Origin: Pseudomonas frederiksbergensis
GTDB lineage: Bacteria > Pseudomonadota > Gammaproteobacteria > Pseudomonadales > Pseudomonadaceae
DNA: 64,000 nucleotides
Direction of reading: 5' to 3'
Assembly: GCF_003732275.1 (NCBI RefSeq)
Contig: NZ_MOBM01000038.1
Location: forward strand, 896,679-960,678
Below the pieces are notes generated by a model that was not told the DNA's origin, did not search any database, and saw nothing but the letters and a program-made list of their open reading frames with translations. The position numbers and the translations under genes were made by a program. Positions 34,580 to 43,899 of this stretch are shown one piece after another; position 1 is the stretch's first letter; each line of letters opens with the position of its first letter.

Positions 34580-36244
34580 ATGGATCACTACACCCCGCGC
34601 AACTGGCAGCCTCACGAGCGCCCCAGCCTGCCCGGTTCGCCTTCGACGCCATTGCACTCCAACCCCAGACGGCTGGCCTATGCGTTGGTGGGTTTGCTGG
34701 TGGCATTGACCGGCGGCCTCGGCAACTCGCTGGTGATCGCCAACCTGCCTTACCTGCAAGGCGCGTTGGGGGCGACCACCGCCGAGATGGCCTGGTTGCC
34801 GGCGGCCTATGTGATGACCAACGTATCGATGAACCTGCTGCTGGTGAAGTTTCGCCAGCAGTTCGGCTTGCGGGCGTTCACCGAAGTATTCCTGATGCTC
34901 TATGCCCTGGTGACCTTCGGCCATTTGTTCGTCAACGACCTGAGTTCGGCGATTGCCGTGCGCGCGGCCCACGGCATGGTCGGCGCGGCGCTGAGTTCGC
35001 TGGGCCTGTATTACATGATCCAGGCCTTCCCGGCGAAATGGCGGATGAAGGCGCTGGTGTTGGGCCTCGGCACCTCACAACTGGCGTTGCCGATGGCGCG
35101 GTTGTTCTCCGAAGACCTGCTGCAAATCGCCGAATGGCGCGGCTTGTATCTGTTCGAACTGGGCATGGCGCTGTTGTCCCTGGGCTGCGTATTCCTGCTG
35201 AAATTGCCGCCGGGTGATCGCTTCAAGACCTTCGAAAAACTCGACTTCCTGACCTTCGCCATCCTTGCCAGCGGCGTGGCCTTGCTTTGCGCGGTGCTGT
35301 CCTTGGGGCGGATCGACTGGTGGCTCGAAGCGCAGTGGATCGGCGTGGCCTCGGCGGCCTCGATCGTGTTGATCCTCACGGGCCTGGCCATCGAGCACAA
35401 CCGCAGCAACCCGATGCTGATGACCCGCTGGCTCGGCAGCGGGGCGATGATTCGCCTGGCCTTGGCGGTGATTCTGATCCGAATGGTGACGTCGGAACAA
35501 TCCACCGGCGCGGTGGGGTTCATGCAGACGCTGAACATGAGCAGTCAGCAACTGCACAGTCTGTATGTGGTGATGTTGATCGGCAGCATTGCCGGTCTGG
35601 CCACCAGTGCCCTGACCATCGATCCCAAACACCTGATCATGCCGCTGAACATCTCTCTCGCGCTGATGGCGGTCGGCTCGGTGATGGACAGCTATTCGAA
35701 CAACCTGACCCGTCCGGAAAACTTGTATTTCAGCCAGTTCCTGCTGGCCTTCGGCGGGACGTTTTTTCTCGGGCCGACCATGGTCTACGGCATGCGCAAC
35801 GTGCTGTCCAGCCCCCGTAACCTGGTAAGTTTCTCGGTGCTGTTCGGTATTTGCCAGAACCTCGGTGGCCTGATTGGCGCGGCATTGCTGGGGACGTTCC
35901 AGATCGTGCGCGAGAAGTTCCACTCCAGCCACATCGTCGAGCAGCTGACCCTGCTTGATCCGCGTGTGGCTGCGCGGGTACAGAGCGGTGGCAACGCGGT
36001 CGGCTCGGTGATCGCCGACCCGAGCCTGCGCAACCTGCAGGGCATTCGCAGCCTGGCCGCCGCGGCCACCCGCGAGGCCAATGTTCTAGCCTATAACGAT
36101 GTGTTCATGCTGATTGCCGTGATCGCGGTGCTGACCATGATCTGGATCTCCATTCGCGCCCTGTGGCTGATGAGCACCACCCAAACTGTCGCCCCGGCGC
36201 CTGCCACTCCAACCGTACAACCCAGCGGTGCCACTTCTCCATGA
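34580..36244 (+). CDS. MFS transporter, DHA2 (EmrB-like) family
   Basis: This 554-residue inner-membrane pump has about fourteen hydrophobic segments, starting near residue 33 after a polar N-terminus. TTAEMAWLPAAYVMTNVSMNLLLVKFRQQFGLRAF corresponds to the loop 2-3 motif of the family, and the large size fits DHA2 drug exporters. Its last bases overlap the ATG of a HlyD-type adaptor (ATGA), so pump and adaptor are translated together, as in EmrAB-type efflux systems. No outer-membrane channel gene is adjacent; substrates are unknown. Confidence 0.88.
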   Translation: MDHYTPRNWQPHERPSLPGSPSTPLHSNPRRLAYALVGLLVALTGGLGNSLVIANLPYLQGALGATTAEMAWLPAAYVMTNVSMNLLLVKFRQQFGLRAFTEVFLMLYALVTFGHLFVNDLSSAIAVRAAHGMVGAALSSLGLYYMIQAFPAKWRMKALVLGLGTSQLALPMARLFSEDLLQIAEWRGLYLFELGMALLSLGCVFLLKLPPGDRFKTFEKLDFLTFAILASGVALLCAVLSLGRIDWWLEAQWIGVASAASIVLILTGLAIEHNRSNPMLMTRWLGSGAMIRLALAVILIRMVTSEQSTGAVGFMQTLNMSSQQLHSLYVVMLIGSIAGLATSALTIDPKHLIMPLNISLALMAVGSVMDSYSNNLTRPENLYFSQFLLAFGGTFFLGPTMVYGMRNVLSSPRNLVSFSVLFGICQNLGGLIGAALLGTFQIVREKFHSSHIVEQLTLLDPRVAARVQSGGNAVGSVIADPSLRNLQGIRSLAAAATREANVLAYNDVFMLIAVIAVLTMIWISIRALWLMSTTQTVAPAPATPTVQPSGATSP

Positions 36245-37371
36245 CCGAACCGACCACCAACGCCATTGCCGCCACCCCCGAGGGCGTAACGCCGCCATCC
36301 TCGCCGGGCACCGAACCGCGTTCGCTGCGGGTGCGGATCATCTCGTCCTTGGGCTTTGCGGCGATTGCCATCGTCGGCGTGCTGATCGTGTTGTACGCCT
36401 GGCAACTGCCGCCGTTCAGTAGCGCGGTCGAGACCACGGAAAACGCACTGGTGCGGGGCCAAGTGACGATCATTGGCCCGCAGCTCAGCGGTTACGTGTA
36501 CGAAGTGCCGGTGCAGGATTTTCAGTTTGTGAAGGCCGGGGATTTGCTGGTGCGCCTCGACGACCGCATCTACAAGCAGCGCCTCGATCAATCCCTGGCG
36601 CAATTGGCGGTGGAGAAAGCCGCGCTGGCCAACGTGGTGCAGCAACGCAACAGCGCCGAAGCGACCATCAAGTTGCGTCAGGCCGCCGTCGCCGACGCCC
36701 AGGCGCAGTTGCGCAAAAGTGAAGCGGATTTGCGTCGTAACAAGGAGCTGGTCAGCGATGGTTCGGTGTCGAAACGCGAACTGGACGTGACCCTGGCCGC
36801 CAATGCCCAGACCATTGCCGCCGTGGCGCAGGCCCAGGCTAATCTGGAAATCTCCCGGCAGGATCTGCAAACGGTGATCGTCAATCGCGGCTCGCTGGAA
36901 GCGGCGGTGGCCAATGCTGAAGCGGCGGTGCAACTGGCACGGATCGACCTGTCGAACACCCGCGTGGTGGCGCCGCGCGATGGGCAACTCGGGCAGATCG
37001 GTGTGCGCCTTGGCGCCTACGTGAACTCCGGGGCGCAGCTGATGGCGCTGGTGCCGAACCAGTTGTGGGTGATCGCCAACATGAAGGAAACCCAGATGGA
37101 CAACGTGCGGGTCGGCCAACCGGTGAGCTTCACGGTCGATGCGCTGAGCCATCGTCAATTCCACGGACGGGTACAGCGGATTTCGCCGGCCACAGGGTCC
37201 GAGTTCAGTTTGCTCCAGGCCGATAATGCCACCGGCAACTTCGTCAAGATCGCCCAGCGGGTGCCGGTGCGGATCACCGTCGATGCCGATCAGGAACAGA
37301 GCGAGCGGTTGCTGCCGGGGATGTCGGTGGTGGTGAGTATTGATACCGCTGCCGCGATCACCCCTGATTGA
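36241..37371 (+). CDS. HlyD-family membrane-fusion (EmrA-like) adaptor
   Basis: This 376-residue periplasmic adaptor is anchored by one N-terminal helix (ISSLGFAAIAIVGVLIVLYAW, about residues 36-56). A lipoyl/biotinyl half-motif (NALVRGQVTIIGPQLSGYVYEVPVQDFQFVKAGDLLVRLD), a long coiled coil (about 105-235, rich in Ala, Gln and Leu) and a beta-barrel domain (NTRVVAPRDGQLGQIGVRLGAYVNSG onward) follow. The start at 36241 overlaps the MFS stop; an earlier in-frame ATG lies inside the MFS gene and is unlikely. Confidence 0.9.
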   Translation: MTEPTTNAIAATPEGVTPPSSPGTEPRSLRVRIISSLGFAAIAIVGVLIVLYAWQLPPFSSAVETTENALVRGQVTIIGPQLSGYVYEVPVQDFQFVKAGDLLVRLDDRIYKQRLDQSLAQLAVEKAALANVVQQRNSAEATIKLRQAAVADAQAQLRKSEADLRRNKELVSDGSVSKRELDVTLAANAQTIAAVAQAQANLEISRQDLQTVIVNRGSLEAAVANAEAAVQLARIDLSNTRVVAPRDGQLGQIGVRLGAYVNSGAQLMALVPNQLWVIANMKETQMDNVRVGQPVSFTVDALSHRQFHGRVQRISPATGSEFSLLQADNATGNFVKIAQRVPVRITVDADQEQSERLLPGMSVVVSIDTAAAITPD

Positions 37372-37394
37372 CACGGTCCTTGTAGGAGCGACCT

Positions 37395-37504
37395 GTGGCG
37401 AGGGGGCTTGCCCCCGTTGGGCTGCGAAGCAGCCCCAAAATGTCTGTTGTAGCAAAAATCTTGTGAGCGCTACGCACTCAAACGGGGGCAAGCCCCCTCG
37501 CCAC
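37395..37504. repeat. Second-family REP pair (GTGGCGAGGGGGCTTGCCCCC)
   Basis: GTGGCGAGGGGGCTTGCCCC and its inverse flank a spacer with GGCTGCGAAGCAGCC, between the convergent adaptor and copD genes. Confidence 0.88.
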
Positions 37505-37528
37505 AGGGCTCCCACATTGGAGGTGTGT

Positions 37529-38389
37529 TCAGGCAGTAGTCATCGGCGGCATGGTGCCCAGTAGCGAAACCGCTGCCACCGCGCCAATCCCCAGCAACCA
37601 CTCCAGCACGACGCTGGCACGCAACAGGTCCGGGCGCTGCTGGCAATCCTTGACCCGCCGCCGATTGAACAGCGCCAACCCCAGCATCCCGATCACCAGC
37701 ACAACCTTGATCAGCAGGATCAGCGCAAACCCGGACAGCAACGGCGTCGGCCAGAACACGCCGGTCAATACCCGCACGTTGATCAGCCCGGTCATCACCA
37801 GCCCCGCCACCAAGGCGTAACCGATCCCGCTGAAGCGTTGCAATATCGCGCTCAAGGGATGATCGGCCGGTTGGCGCAGGATCATCACCAACAGCATCAA
37901 CCCACCCAGCCAGGCGCCGACGCACGCCAGGTGAATGATCTGGTTAAGAATCAGCAACTGGCCTTGCAGGCCATCGAGCATGGCGCCATGACCGACCGGG
38001 GCCAGCGTCGCCAGCAGCAAGCTCGAAAGGCTGATGCGCCAAAGCGAACTGGAACGCCAGGGCGTCAGCAGCAGGGCCATGAGCAACAGATTGAGCAGCA
38101 GATGCCAACGCCAGACCTGACCGAAAAAGGTATTGCTCAGCACCAGGCCTAGCGTCGCCGGATCAAGTGCCGCGTCCGCGGAGCCGGCCATGCTGGCGGT
38201 GATCAGCAGCAACCAGCCGACGCCACTGATTAACGCTACAGCGGTAAGCCAGCGGGTCACACGCGCCAGAGATGGATCCAGCCACGCGGTTTCACGGCCC
38301 AACAGCAGAGGCCTGAACACCCAGGCCCCGAACAGCATCAGCACCACGGTGAAATGCAGAAAGCGGCACAGCACCAGCGCATCGGTCAT
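37529..38389 (-). CDS. copD: Copper resistance protein CopD
   Basis: This 286-residue inner-membrane protein has about eight hydrophobic segments. Conserved histidines of the family appear in CRFLHFTVVLMLFGAWVFRP near the N-terminus and LILNQIIHLACVGAWLGGL in the middle. CopD works with periplasmic CopC in copper uptake or handling. It follows copC by 3 nt on the minus strand. Confidence 0.9.
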   Translation of the reverse strand: MTDALVLCRFLHFTVVLMLFGAWVFRPLLLGRETAWLDPSLARVTRWLTAVALISGVGWLLLITASMAGSADAALDPATLGLVLSNTFFGQVWRWHLLLNLLLMALLLTPWRSSSLWRISLSSLLLATLAPVGHGAMLDGLQGQLLILNQIIHLACVGAWLGGLMLLVMILRQPADHPLSAILQRFSGIGYALVAGLVMTGLINVRVLTGVFWPTPLLSGFALILLIKVVLVIGMLGLALFNRRRVKDCQQRPDLLRASVVLEWLLGIGAVAAVSLLGTMPPMTTA

Positions 38390-38392
38390 GAA

Positions 38393-38758
38393 TTACTGAC
38401 CGACCTTGAAGCGATAGGCGCCTTCACTTTTATGGGTGTCGACCGACACGGCGTGCCATTCGACTTTGTAATCGCCAGCGGCCAACGGCACGGCAGGGGT
38501 GACGATCAGGGTTTTCTTGTCGCTGCCTTCGGTGGCGAGGTTTTTTACCGGGATGTCGGCACCGTCTTTGCTGATCGTCACTTTGGTGAACGTCGCTTCA
38601 ACCCCTTCGGAAAACTTCAGGCGCAGCTCCGAGGGCGCGCTGACGGTGCTGTCGGCCGCCGGGGTCTGGCTTTTCAGGTGCGCGTGGGCAAACACCGATG
38701 AGGCGGCGAGCAACGAGCCGAGAAGGGCGGTGGTGGTCAGGGCGTTCTTGAGCAGCAT
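38393..38758 (-). CDS. copC: Copper-binding periplasmic protein CopC
   Basis: This 121-residue protein has a signal peptide ending SVFA, so the mature chain begins HAHLKSQTPAADS; the N-terminal histidine is the classical Cu(II) ligand. A second His is in VSVDTHKSEGAYRF. The Met-rich Cu(I) site of some CopC proteins is missing, which suggests a Cu(II)-only type. It forms a two-gene operon with copD and is divergent from the TetR-family regulator gene. Confidence 0.92.
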   Translation of the reverse strand: MLLKNALTTTALLGSLLAASSVFAHAHLKSQTPAADSTVSAPSELRLKFSEGVEATFTKVTISKDGADIPVKNLATEGSDKKTLIVTPAVPLAAGDYKVEWHAVSVDTHKSEGAYRFKVGQ

Positions 38759-38897
38759 CGTGAAGACCTCGGAGGCAGGTTCAAAGAGGCGGCCAGTTTA
38801 CCTGCCACAAGACCACCGTACGAAGTTTCGTTTTCCCCTGTCGCCCCGATCCAGAGCGGATGCTAGTCTTGATCAACGCTGTTGTCAGGGAGCCCTC

Positions 38898-39518
38898 ATG
38901 GGCAATCACAAGATCGAGATTCGTCGCAGTAACGTCGAAAAGATTCTGCTGGGGGCCGAAAAAGTCTTCGCCGAAAAAGGTTTCGGCAGCACCGCCATGG
39001 CTGACATCGCCGCCGAAGTGCAATTGCCGCGTTCCAACCTGCATTACTACTTCAGCACCAAGAGCGAGCTGTACAGCGCGGTGTTGCTGGGTTTGCTGGA
39101 GGTCTGGAAGCAGGACGCCCTGTGCTTCGAGATGTTCGACGACCCGCGAGTGGTGCTCAGCAGCTATATCCGCGCCAAGATGAACCATTCCCGCAGTCGC
39201 CCTTACGGCTCGAAAGTCTGGGCCAACGAAATCATCCACGGTGCGCCGACACTGGGTGAGAAACTGGACGCCAGCCTGTACGACTGGGCCAAGATGAAAG
39301 AAGCGAAAATTCGCCAGTGGGTGGAGGACAAACGCATCCTGCCGGTGGAGCCTTCCAGCCTGCTGTACATGATCTGGGCCTCGACCCAGCATTACGCCGA
39401 CTTTGATCACCAGGTGAATATTCTTAATGATCACCAGCCGTTGTCGGACATGCAGTTCGAGCGGGCGGTTCAGACGGTGACCAGCGTGATATTGCGCGGG
39501 ATCGGGTTGGAGCCTTGA
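38898..39518 (+). CDS. TetR-family regulator, RutR-like (pyrimidine catabolism)
   Basis: This 206-residue repressor-type protein has an N-terminal helix-turn-helix (STAMADIAAEVQLPRSNLHYYFSTKSELY, about 29-57) and a RutR-like ligand domain (RPYGSKVWANEIIHGAP, WASTQHYADFDHQV). E. coli RutR binds uracil and thymine. Its place next to the pyrimidine-degradation genes supports that role. The start at 38898 gives MGNHKIEIRRSNVEKILLGA; the open frame extends far upstream through copC and is not used. A TTGATCAA palindrome at 38869-38876 may be an operator, but this is weak. Confidence 0.82.
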   Translation: MGNHKIEIRRSNVEKILLGAEKVFAEKGFGSTAMADIAAEVQLPRSNLHYYFSTKSELYSAVLLGLLEVWKQDALCFEMFDDPRVVLSSYIRAKMNHSRSRPYGSKVWANEIIHGAPTLGEKLDASLYDWAKMKEAKIRQWVEDKRILPVEPSSLLYMIWASTQHYADFDHQVNILNDHQPLSDMQFERAVQTVTSVILRGIGLEP

Positions 39519-39543
39519 GGTTTGCGGCGCAGCAGCTGGCCTC

Positions 39544-39637
39544 TTCGCGAGCAAGCCCGCTCCCACATTAAATCTCTAGCGAACACAGGATTTGTGCGCG
39601 AAGTTGATCCACTGTGGGAGCGGGCTTGCTCGCGAAG
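39544..39637. repeat. REP pair (BIME), reversed order
   Basis: TTCGCGAGCAAGCCCGCTCCC is represented here together with its inverse, between the convergent regulator and preA genes. Each arm is of the GGGCTTGCTCGCGAA variant. Confidence 0.85.
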
Positions 39638-39661
39638 GCGTCAGTTCAGGCGCCGCTGAGT

Positions 39662-40936
39662 TCAGACCGCGACATGGTACGGATTCCTCGGATCATGGTT
39701 CCAATCCAGAAACGGCTTGCCGGTATCCATCGGCACCATTTCGATGCAATCCTGCACCGGGCAGGTGATCTGACACAGGTTGCACCCCACGCACTCATCA
39801 TCAATCACTTCATATTTATGCGTCCCGTCCGCCTGCTTAAGGCTCGCAATCGCCTGGTGCGAGGTGTCTTCGCAAGCGATGTGACAACGACCGCAACCGA
39901 TGCACGCCGCCTGATCAATCTTCGCAATCACCTGATAGTTGATGTCCAGGTACTTCCAGTCCGTGGTATTGCCCACCGCCCGCCCGGAAAATTCCGAGAC
40001 GCTGGCGTAGCCCTGACTGTCCATCCAGCGTGATAAACCGTCCTTCATCTCCTCGACAATCCGGAAACCATGCAGCATTGCTGCCGTGCATACCTGCACC
40101 GCGCCGCTGCCCAGGGCAATGAATTCCGCCGCATCGCGCCAACTGCCAATCCCGCCAATGCCACAGATCGGCAAGCCCTGGGTCTGCGGATCGCGGGCGA
40201 TTTCGGCGACCATGTTCAACGCAATCGGCTTCACCGCCGAACCGCAATAACCGCCATGGGTGCTTTGGCTGCCGACGGCGGGATTGGCGACCATGCGTTC
40301 CAGGTTGACGCTGGTGATCGAGTTGATGGTGTTGATCAACGACACCGCATCAGCCCCGCCCCGGTAAGCGGCACGGGCGGCGACGCGGATGTCGGTGATG
40401 TTCGGCGTGAGCTTGACGATCACCGGCAGCGAGCAATAGGTCTTGCACCAGCGGGTGACCTGTTCGACGTATTCCGGCACCTGGCCGACCGCCGCGCCCA
40501 TGCCCCGTTCCGGCATGCCGTGGGGGCAGCCGAAATTCAACTCGATGCCATCGGCCCCGGTGGCTTCCACCAGCGGCAGGATGTTTTTCCACGACTCTTC
40601 GACGCAGGGCACCATCAGCGACACGATCAGCGCGCGGTCCGGCCAGTCCTTTTTGACCTGGGTAATTTCACGCAGGTTGATTTCCAGCGAACGGTCGGTG
40701 ATCAGTTCAATGTTGTTAAAACCAAGCACCTCCCGATTAGCCCCGAAGTGCGCCGAGTAACGCGACGACACGTTGACCGCCGCCGGGTCTTCACCCAGGG
40801 TTTTCCAGACCACGCCGCCCCAGCCTGCCTCGAACGCGCGAACCACGTTGTAGGCTTTGTCGGTCGGCGGCGCGGAAGCCAGCCAGAACGGATTGGGGGC
40901 TTTGATGCCGGCGAAAAAAATCGAGAGATCGGCCAT
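39662..40936 (-). CDS. preA: NAD-dependent dihydropyrimidine dehydrogenase subunit PreA
   Basis: This 424-residue subunit carries the pyrimidine-reducing site. An FMN-binding TIM barrel (about 1-300; NPFWLASAPPTDKAYNVVRAFEAGWGGVVWKT, ELNFGCPHGMPERGMGAAVGQ, VKLTPNITD) is followed by two [4Fe-4S] motifs near the C-terminus (CIGCGRCHIACED and CVGCNLCQITCPVQDC). It reduces uracil and thymine to their dihydro forms with electrons from PreT. Its ATG follows the preT stop codon directly, so the two subunits are translated together. Confidence 0.93.
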   Translation of the reverse strand: MADLSIFFAGIKAPNPFWLASAPPTDKAYNVVRAFEAGWGGVVWKTLGEDPAAVNVSSRYSAHFGANREVLGFNNIELITDRSLEINLREITQVKKDWPDRALIVSLMVPCVEESWKNILPLVEATGADGIELNFGCPHGMPERGMGAAVGQVPEYVEQVTRWCKTYCSLPVIVKLTPNITDIRVAARAAYRGGADAVSLINTINSITSVNLERMVANPAVGSQSTHGGYCGSAVKPIALNMVAEIARDPQTQGLPICGIGGIGSWRDAAEFIALGSGAVQVCTAAMLHGFRIVEEMKDGLSRWMDSQGYASVSEFSGRAVGNTTDWKYLDINYQVIAKIDQAACIGCGRCHIACEDTSHQAIASLKQADGTHKYEVIDDECVGCNLCQITCPVQDCIEMVPMDTGKPFLDWNHDPRNPYHVAV

Positions 40937-42304
40937 TTACGCAGCCTCCACGTTGAGCATGAGTTGAGCGTTGATGGCCTCGGCGGCCAGCTTGCCGTGC
41001 TGCACGGCTTGCACGGTGAGGTCCTGATCGAGGCTGGTGCAATCGCCACCGGCATACACCCCGGGAATGCTGGTACGCAGCTGTTCGTCGACGAGGATGC
41101 GGTCGCCCTGACGCTTGAGTTCACGGGCCAGCGGATCGGCGAGGGTGCTGTTGTCGAAGGCTTGGCCTATGGCTTTGAAGATCGCGTCGGCGGCCAGTTC
41201 AAAGGTTTCGCCAGTGGTTTGCAGGCGACCATCCACCAACCGGGTGCGGGCGAAGCGCATGCCGCGCACCTTGCCCTTATCGTCGAGCAGCACTTCTTGC
41301 GGTTGAGCCCAGGTCAGCAGACGCACCTGATTGGCCTTGGCGATGTCCTGTTCGTGACCGGTGGCGCCCATGTCCTCGACGCCGCGGCGGTACACAAGAT
41401 TGACGTCGCGAGCGCCGAGGCGAGCCATTTGCACGGCCATGTCGATGGCGGTGTTGCCGGCACCAAGGACGATGCAGCGCTCGGCCAGCGGCAGTTGCGT
41501 CAGGTCATCGGCCTGGCGCAGTTCGCGGATGTAGTCGGTGGCGGCAAGCAGGCCGGGGGCATCCTCGTGGGCCAGACCCAGCTGTTTGCTGGCGGCCAGA
41601 CCGAGGCCGAGGAACACCGCATCGAATTGCTGATGCAGTTCGCTGAGGGTCAGGTTGTCGCCGAGCTTCTGCCCGTGACGAATTTCGATCCCGCCAATCC
41701 CCATCAGGAATTCAAGCTCCTTCTGCGCGTAATCGTCCACCAGTTTGTACTTGGCGATCCCGTATTCGTTGAGTCCACCAGCCTTTTCCCGCGCCTCGAA
41801 AATCACCACGTCATGGCCGTGCATGGCACTGCGGTGCGCGCAGGACAAACCGGCCGGACCGGCACCCACCACAGCGATGCGCTTGCCAGTTGCGGCGGCG
41901 CGTTGGAACGGGTGTTCGCTGAAGTGTGCGTTGTCCACGGCGTAGCGTTGCAACAGGCCGATCAGCACCGGCGCGCATTCTTGGGCGTTGTTGCGCACGC
42001 AGGCTTGCTGGCAAAGAATCTCCGTCGGGCAGACCCGGGCGCAACTGCCGCCGAGGATGTTCGCCGAGAGGATTTTCTGCGCGGCGCCCTGAACGTTTTC
42101 CTGATGGATATTGCGGATGAACGACGGAATGTCGATGTCACTCGGACAGGCATTCACGCACGGCGCGTCGTAGCAATACAGGCAGCGCGAGGCTTCCAGA
42201 TGCGCCTGACGGTCGTTGAGCGGCGGCGCCAGATCGGTGAAGTGGCCGGCGAGGGCGGCCGCGTCCTCATGGGGATGCGGGAGGTGGTTCAGGGTCTTGA
42301 TCAC
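40937..42304 (-). CDS. preT: NAD-dependent dihydropyrimidine dehydrogenase subunit PreT
   Basis: This 455-residue subunit takes electrons from NADH. N-terminal Fe-S cysteines (CLYCYDAPCVNACPSDIDIP and CARVCPTEILCQQACVRN) precede an FAD site (KRIAVVGAGPAGLSCAHRSA, about residue 125) and an NAD site (RCIVLGAGNTAIDMAVQM). The start is taken as GTG at 42304 (VIKTLNHLPHPHED), preceded by GTGAGG at good spacing. The frame continues upstream through a REP repeat, which argues against a longer protein. It is followed without a gap by preA. Confidence 0.92.
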   Translation of the reverse strand: MIKTLNHLPHPHEDAAALAGHFTDLAPPLNDRQAHLEASRCLYCYDAPCVNACPSDIDIPSFIRNIHQENVQGAAQKILSANILGGSCARVCPTEILCQQACVRNNAQECAPVLIGLLQRYAVDNAHFSEHPFQRAAATGKRIAVVGAGPAGLSCAHRSAMHGHDVVIFEAREKAGGLNEYGIAKYKLVDDYAQKELEFLMGIGGIEIRHGQKLGDNLTLSELHQQFDAVFLGLGLAASKQLGLAHEDAPGLLAATDYIRELRQADDLTQLPLAERCIVLGAGNTAIDMAVQMARLGARDVNLVYRRGVEDMGATGHEQDIAKANQVRLLTWAQPQEVLLDDKGKVRGMRFARTRLVDGRLQTTGETFELAADAIFKAIGQAFDNSTLADPLARELKRQGDRILVDEQLRTSIPGVYAGGDCTSLDQDLTVQAVQHGKLAAEAINAQLMLNVEAA

Positions 42305-42375
42305 GGTGTTGGCCTCACGGTTATTTGAGGTATTGCCTCTGGTGGGCATTGGTTTTTGTGTTGTCAGGACTGCCG

Positions 42376-42444
42376 CCTTCGCGAGCAAGCCCGCTCCCAC
42401 ATTTGGAATGCGTTCCCTTGTGGGAGCGGGCTTGCTCGCGAAGG
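42376..42444. repeat. REP pair (BIME), reversed order
   Basis: Inverted copies of the GGGCTTGCTCGCGAA variant lie between the dihydropyrimidinase and preT genes. Confidence 0.88.
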
Positions 42445-42459
42445 CCGAAGGCCTCGATT

Positions 42460-43899
42460 TCAGCGTTTCACAGCAACCGGCCTGCACAATTCAGCCCGCT
42501 TGCTCAGCAAATCGAACACCGCCGGATACGCCGGCCGTTCGACATACCGACCGGCACCACGCTCGGCCCGCAAATCACCATCGGCCCACACCACTCGGCC
42601 CTGGCTGACGGTGTGGCTCGGCACGCCGCGCACGGTCTTGCCTTCGAAGATGTTGAAGTCGACTTGCTGGTGATGGGTCTTGGCTGAAATCGTCCGCGTG
42701 CCTTCCGGATCCCACAGCACCAGATCGGCATCAGCGCCCACACGAATCGCACCCTTGCGCGGATAGAGGTTGAAGATCTTCGCGGTGTTGGTGGAGGTGA
42801 GGGCAACGAAATGTTGCATCGACAAGCGCCCGGTGTTCACCCCTTCATCCCAGAGCACTGCCATGCGGTCTTCGATGCCGGCGGTGCCGTTGGGAATCTT
42901 GCTGAAGTCGTCACGGCCGGCGGCTTTTTGCTCGGCGCAGAAGCAGCAGTGGTCGGTGGCGGTGGTGTGCAGGTTGCCTGATTGCAAGCCATGCCAAAGG
43001 GCTTCCTGATGGCCGTGAGGACGGAAGGGCGGGCTCATTACGTAACCGGCGGCGGTCTGCCAGTCCGGGTGTTGGTAAACGCTGTCGTCCAGCAGCAAAT
43101 GCCCGGCCAGCACTTCGCCGTAGACCTGTTGACCCTTGCTGCGGGCATAGGTGATTTCGTCGAGGGCTTCCTTGGTCGAGACGTGGACCAGGTACAGCGG
43201 CGTGCCGAGGGTTTCGGCAATACGGATCGCCCGGCTCGCGGCTTCACCTTCCACCTGCGAAGGTCGCGACAGCGGGTGCGCTTCCGGCCCGGTCATGCCC
43301 TGGGCCATCAACTTGCGTTGCAGGTGATAGACCAGCTCGCCGTTTTCCGCATGCACGGTGGGCACTGCGCCCAATTCCAGACACCGCTCGAAACTCGCCA
43401 CCAGCGTATCGTCGGCAGCCATGATCGCGTTCTTGTAGGCCATGAAATGCTTGAAGCTGTTGACCCCGTGATGGCTCACCAGCTCAGCCATTTCTTCGCG
43501 GACCTGCTCGCTCCACCAGGTAATGGCGACGTGGAAACCGTAGTCCGACGCCGACTTCTCGGCCCAGCCGCGCCATTGATGAAATGCCTCCATCAACGAT
43601 TGCTGCGGGTTGGGAATCACGAAGTCGATGATCGAGGTGGTGCCGCCGGCAAGCCCCGCCGCGGTGCCGCTGAAGAAGTCTTCGCTGGCCACCGTACCCA
43701 TGAAGGGCAACTGCATATGAGTGTGCGGGTCGATGCCGCCGGGCATCAGGTATTGGCCGCTGCCGTCGAGCACTTCGGCATCGGCGGGAACATCAAGGTT
43801 TTCACCGATGGCTTTGATCACGCCCTCGGCGCAATAGACGTCGGCGCGATAACTTTCATCATGGGTAATAACGGTGGCGCCACGGATCAACAGAGACAT
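42460..43899 (-). CDS. hydA: Dihydropyrimidinase
   Basis: This 479-residue amidohydrolase opens dihydrouracil and dihydrothymine to N-carbamoyl-beta-amino acids. The binuclear zinc ligands are visible: GGIDPHTHMQLP, the lysine that becomes carboxylated in SFKHFMAYKNA, His in PTVHAENGELV, His in YLVHVSTKEA and Asp in TTATDHCCF. It is the first gene on the minus strand of the pyrimidine cluster and is read divergently from the NCS1 transporter gene. Confidence 0.94.
   Translation of the reverse strand: MSLLIRGATVITHDESYRADVYCAEGVIKAIGENLDVPADAEVLDGSGQYLMPGGIDPHTHMQLPFMGTVASEDFFSGTAAGLAGGTTSIIDFVIPNPQQSLMEAFHQWRGWAEKSASDYGFHVAITWWSEQVREEMAELVSHHGVNSFKHFMAYKNAIMAADDTLVASFERCLELGAVPTVHAENGELVYHLQRKLMAQGMTGPEAHPLSRPSQVEGEAASRAIRIAETLGTPLYLVHVSTKEALDEITYARSKGQQVYGEVLAGHLLLDDSVYQHPDWQTAAGYVMSPPFRPHGHQEALWHGLQSGNLHTTATDHCCFCAEQKAAGRDDFSKIPNGTAGIEDRMAVLWDEGVNTGRLSMQHFVALTSTNTAKIFNLYPRKGAIRVGADADLVLWDPEGTRTISAKTHHQQVDFNIFEGKTVRGVPSHTVSQGRVVWADGDLRAERGAGRYVERPAYPAVFDLLSKRAELCRPVAVKR

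Noticed and set aside
38860..38880. TTGATCAA as a RutR operator
   Set aside because: Only the inner bases resemble the E. coli site TTGACCANNTGGTCAA; too short to call as a feature.
40070..42328. Plus-strand open frame of 752 codons across preA and preT
   Set aside because: It spans two genuine minus-strand genes and their junction, with composition typical of an antisense shadow.
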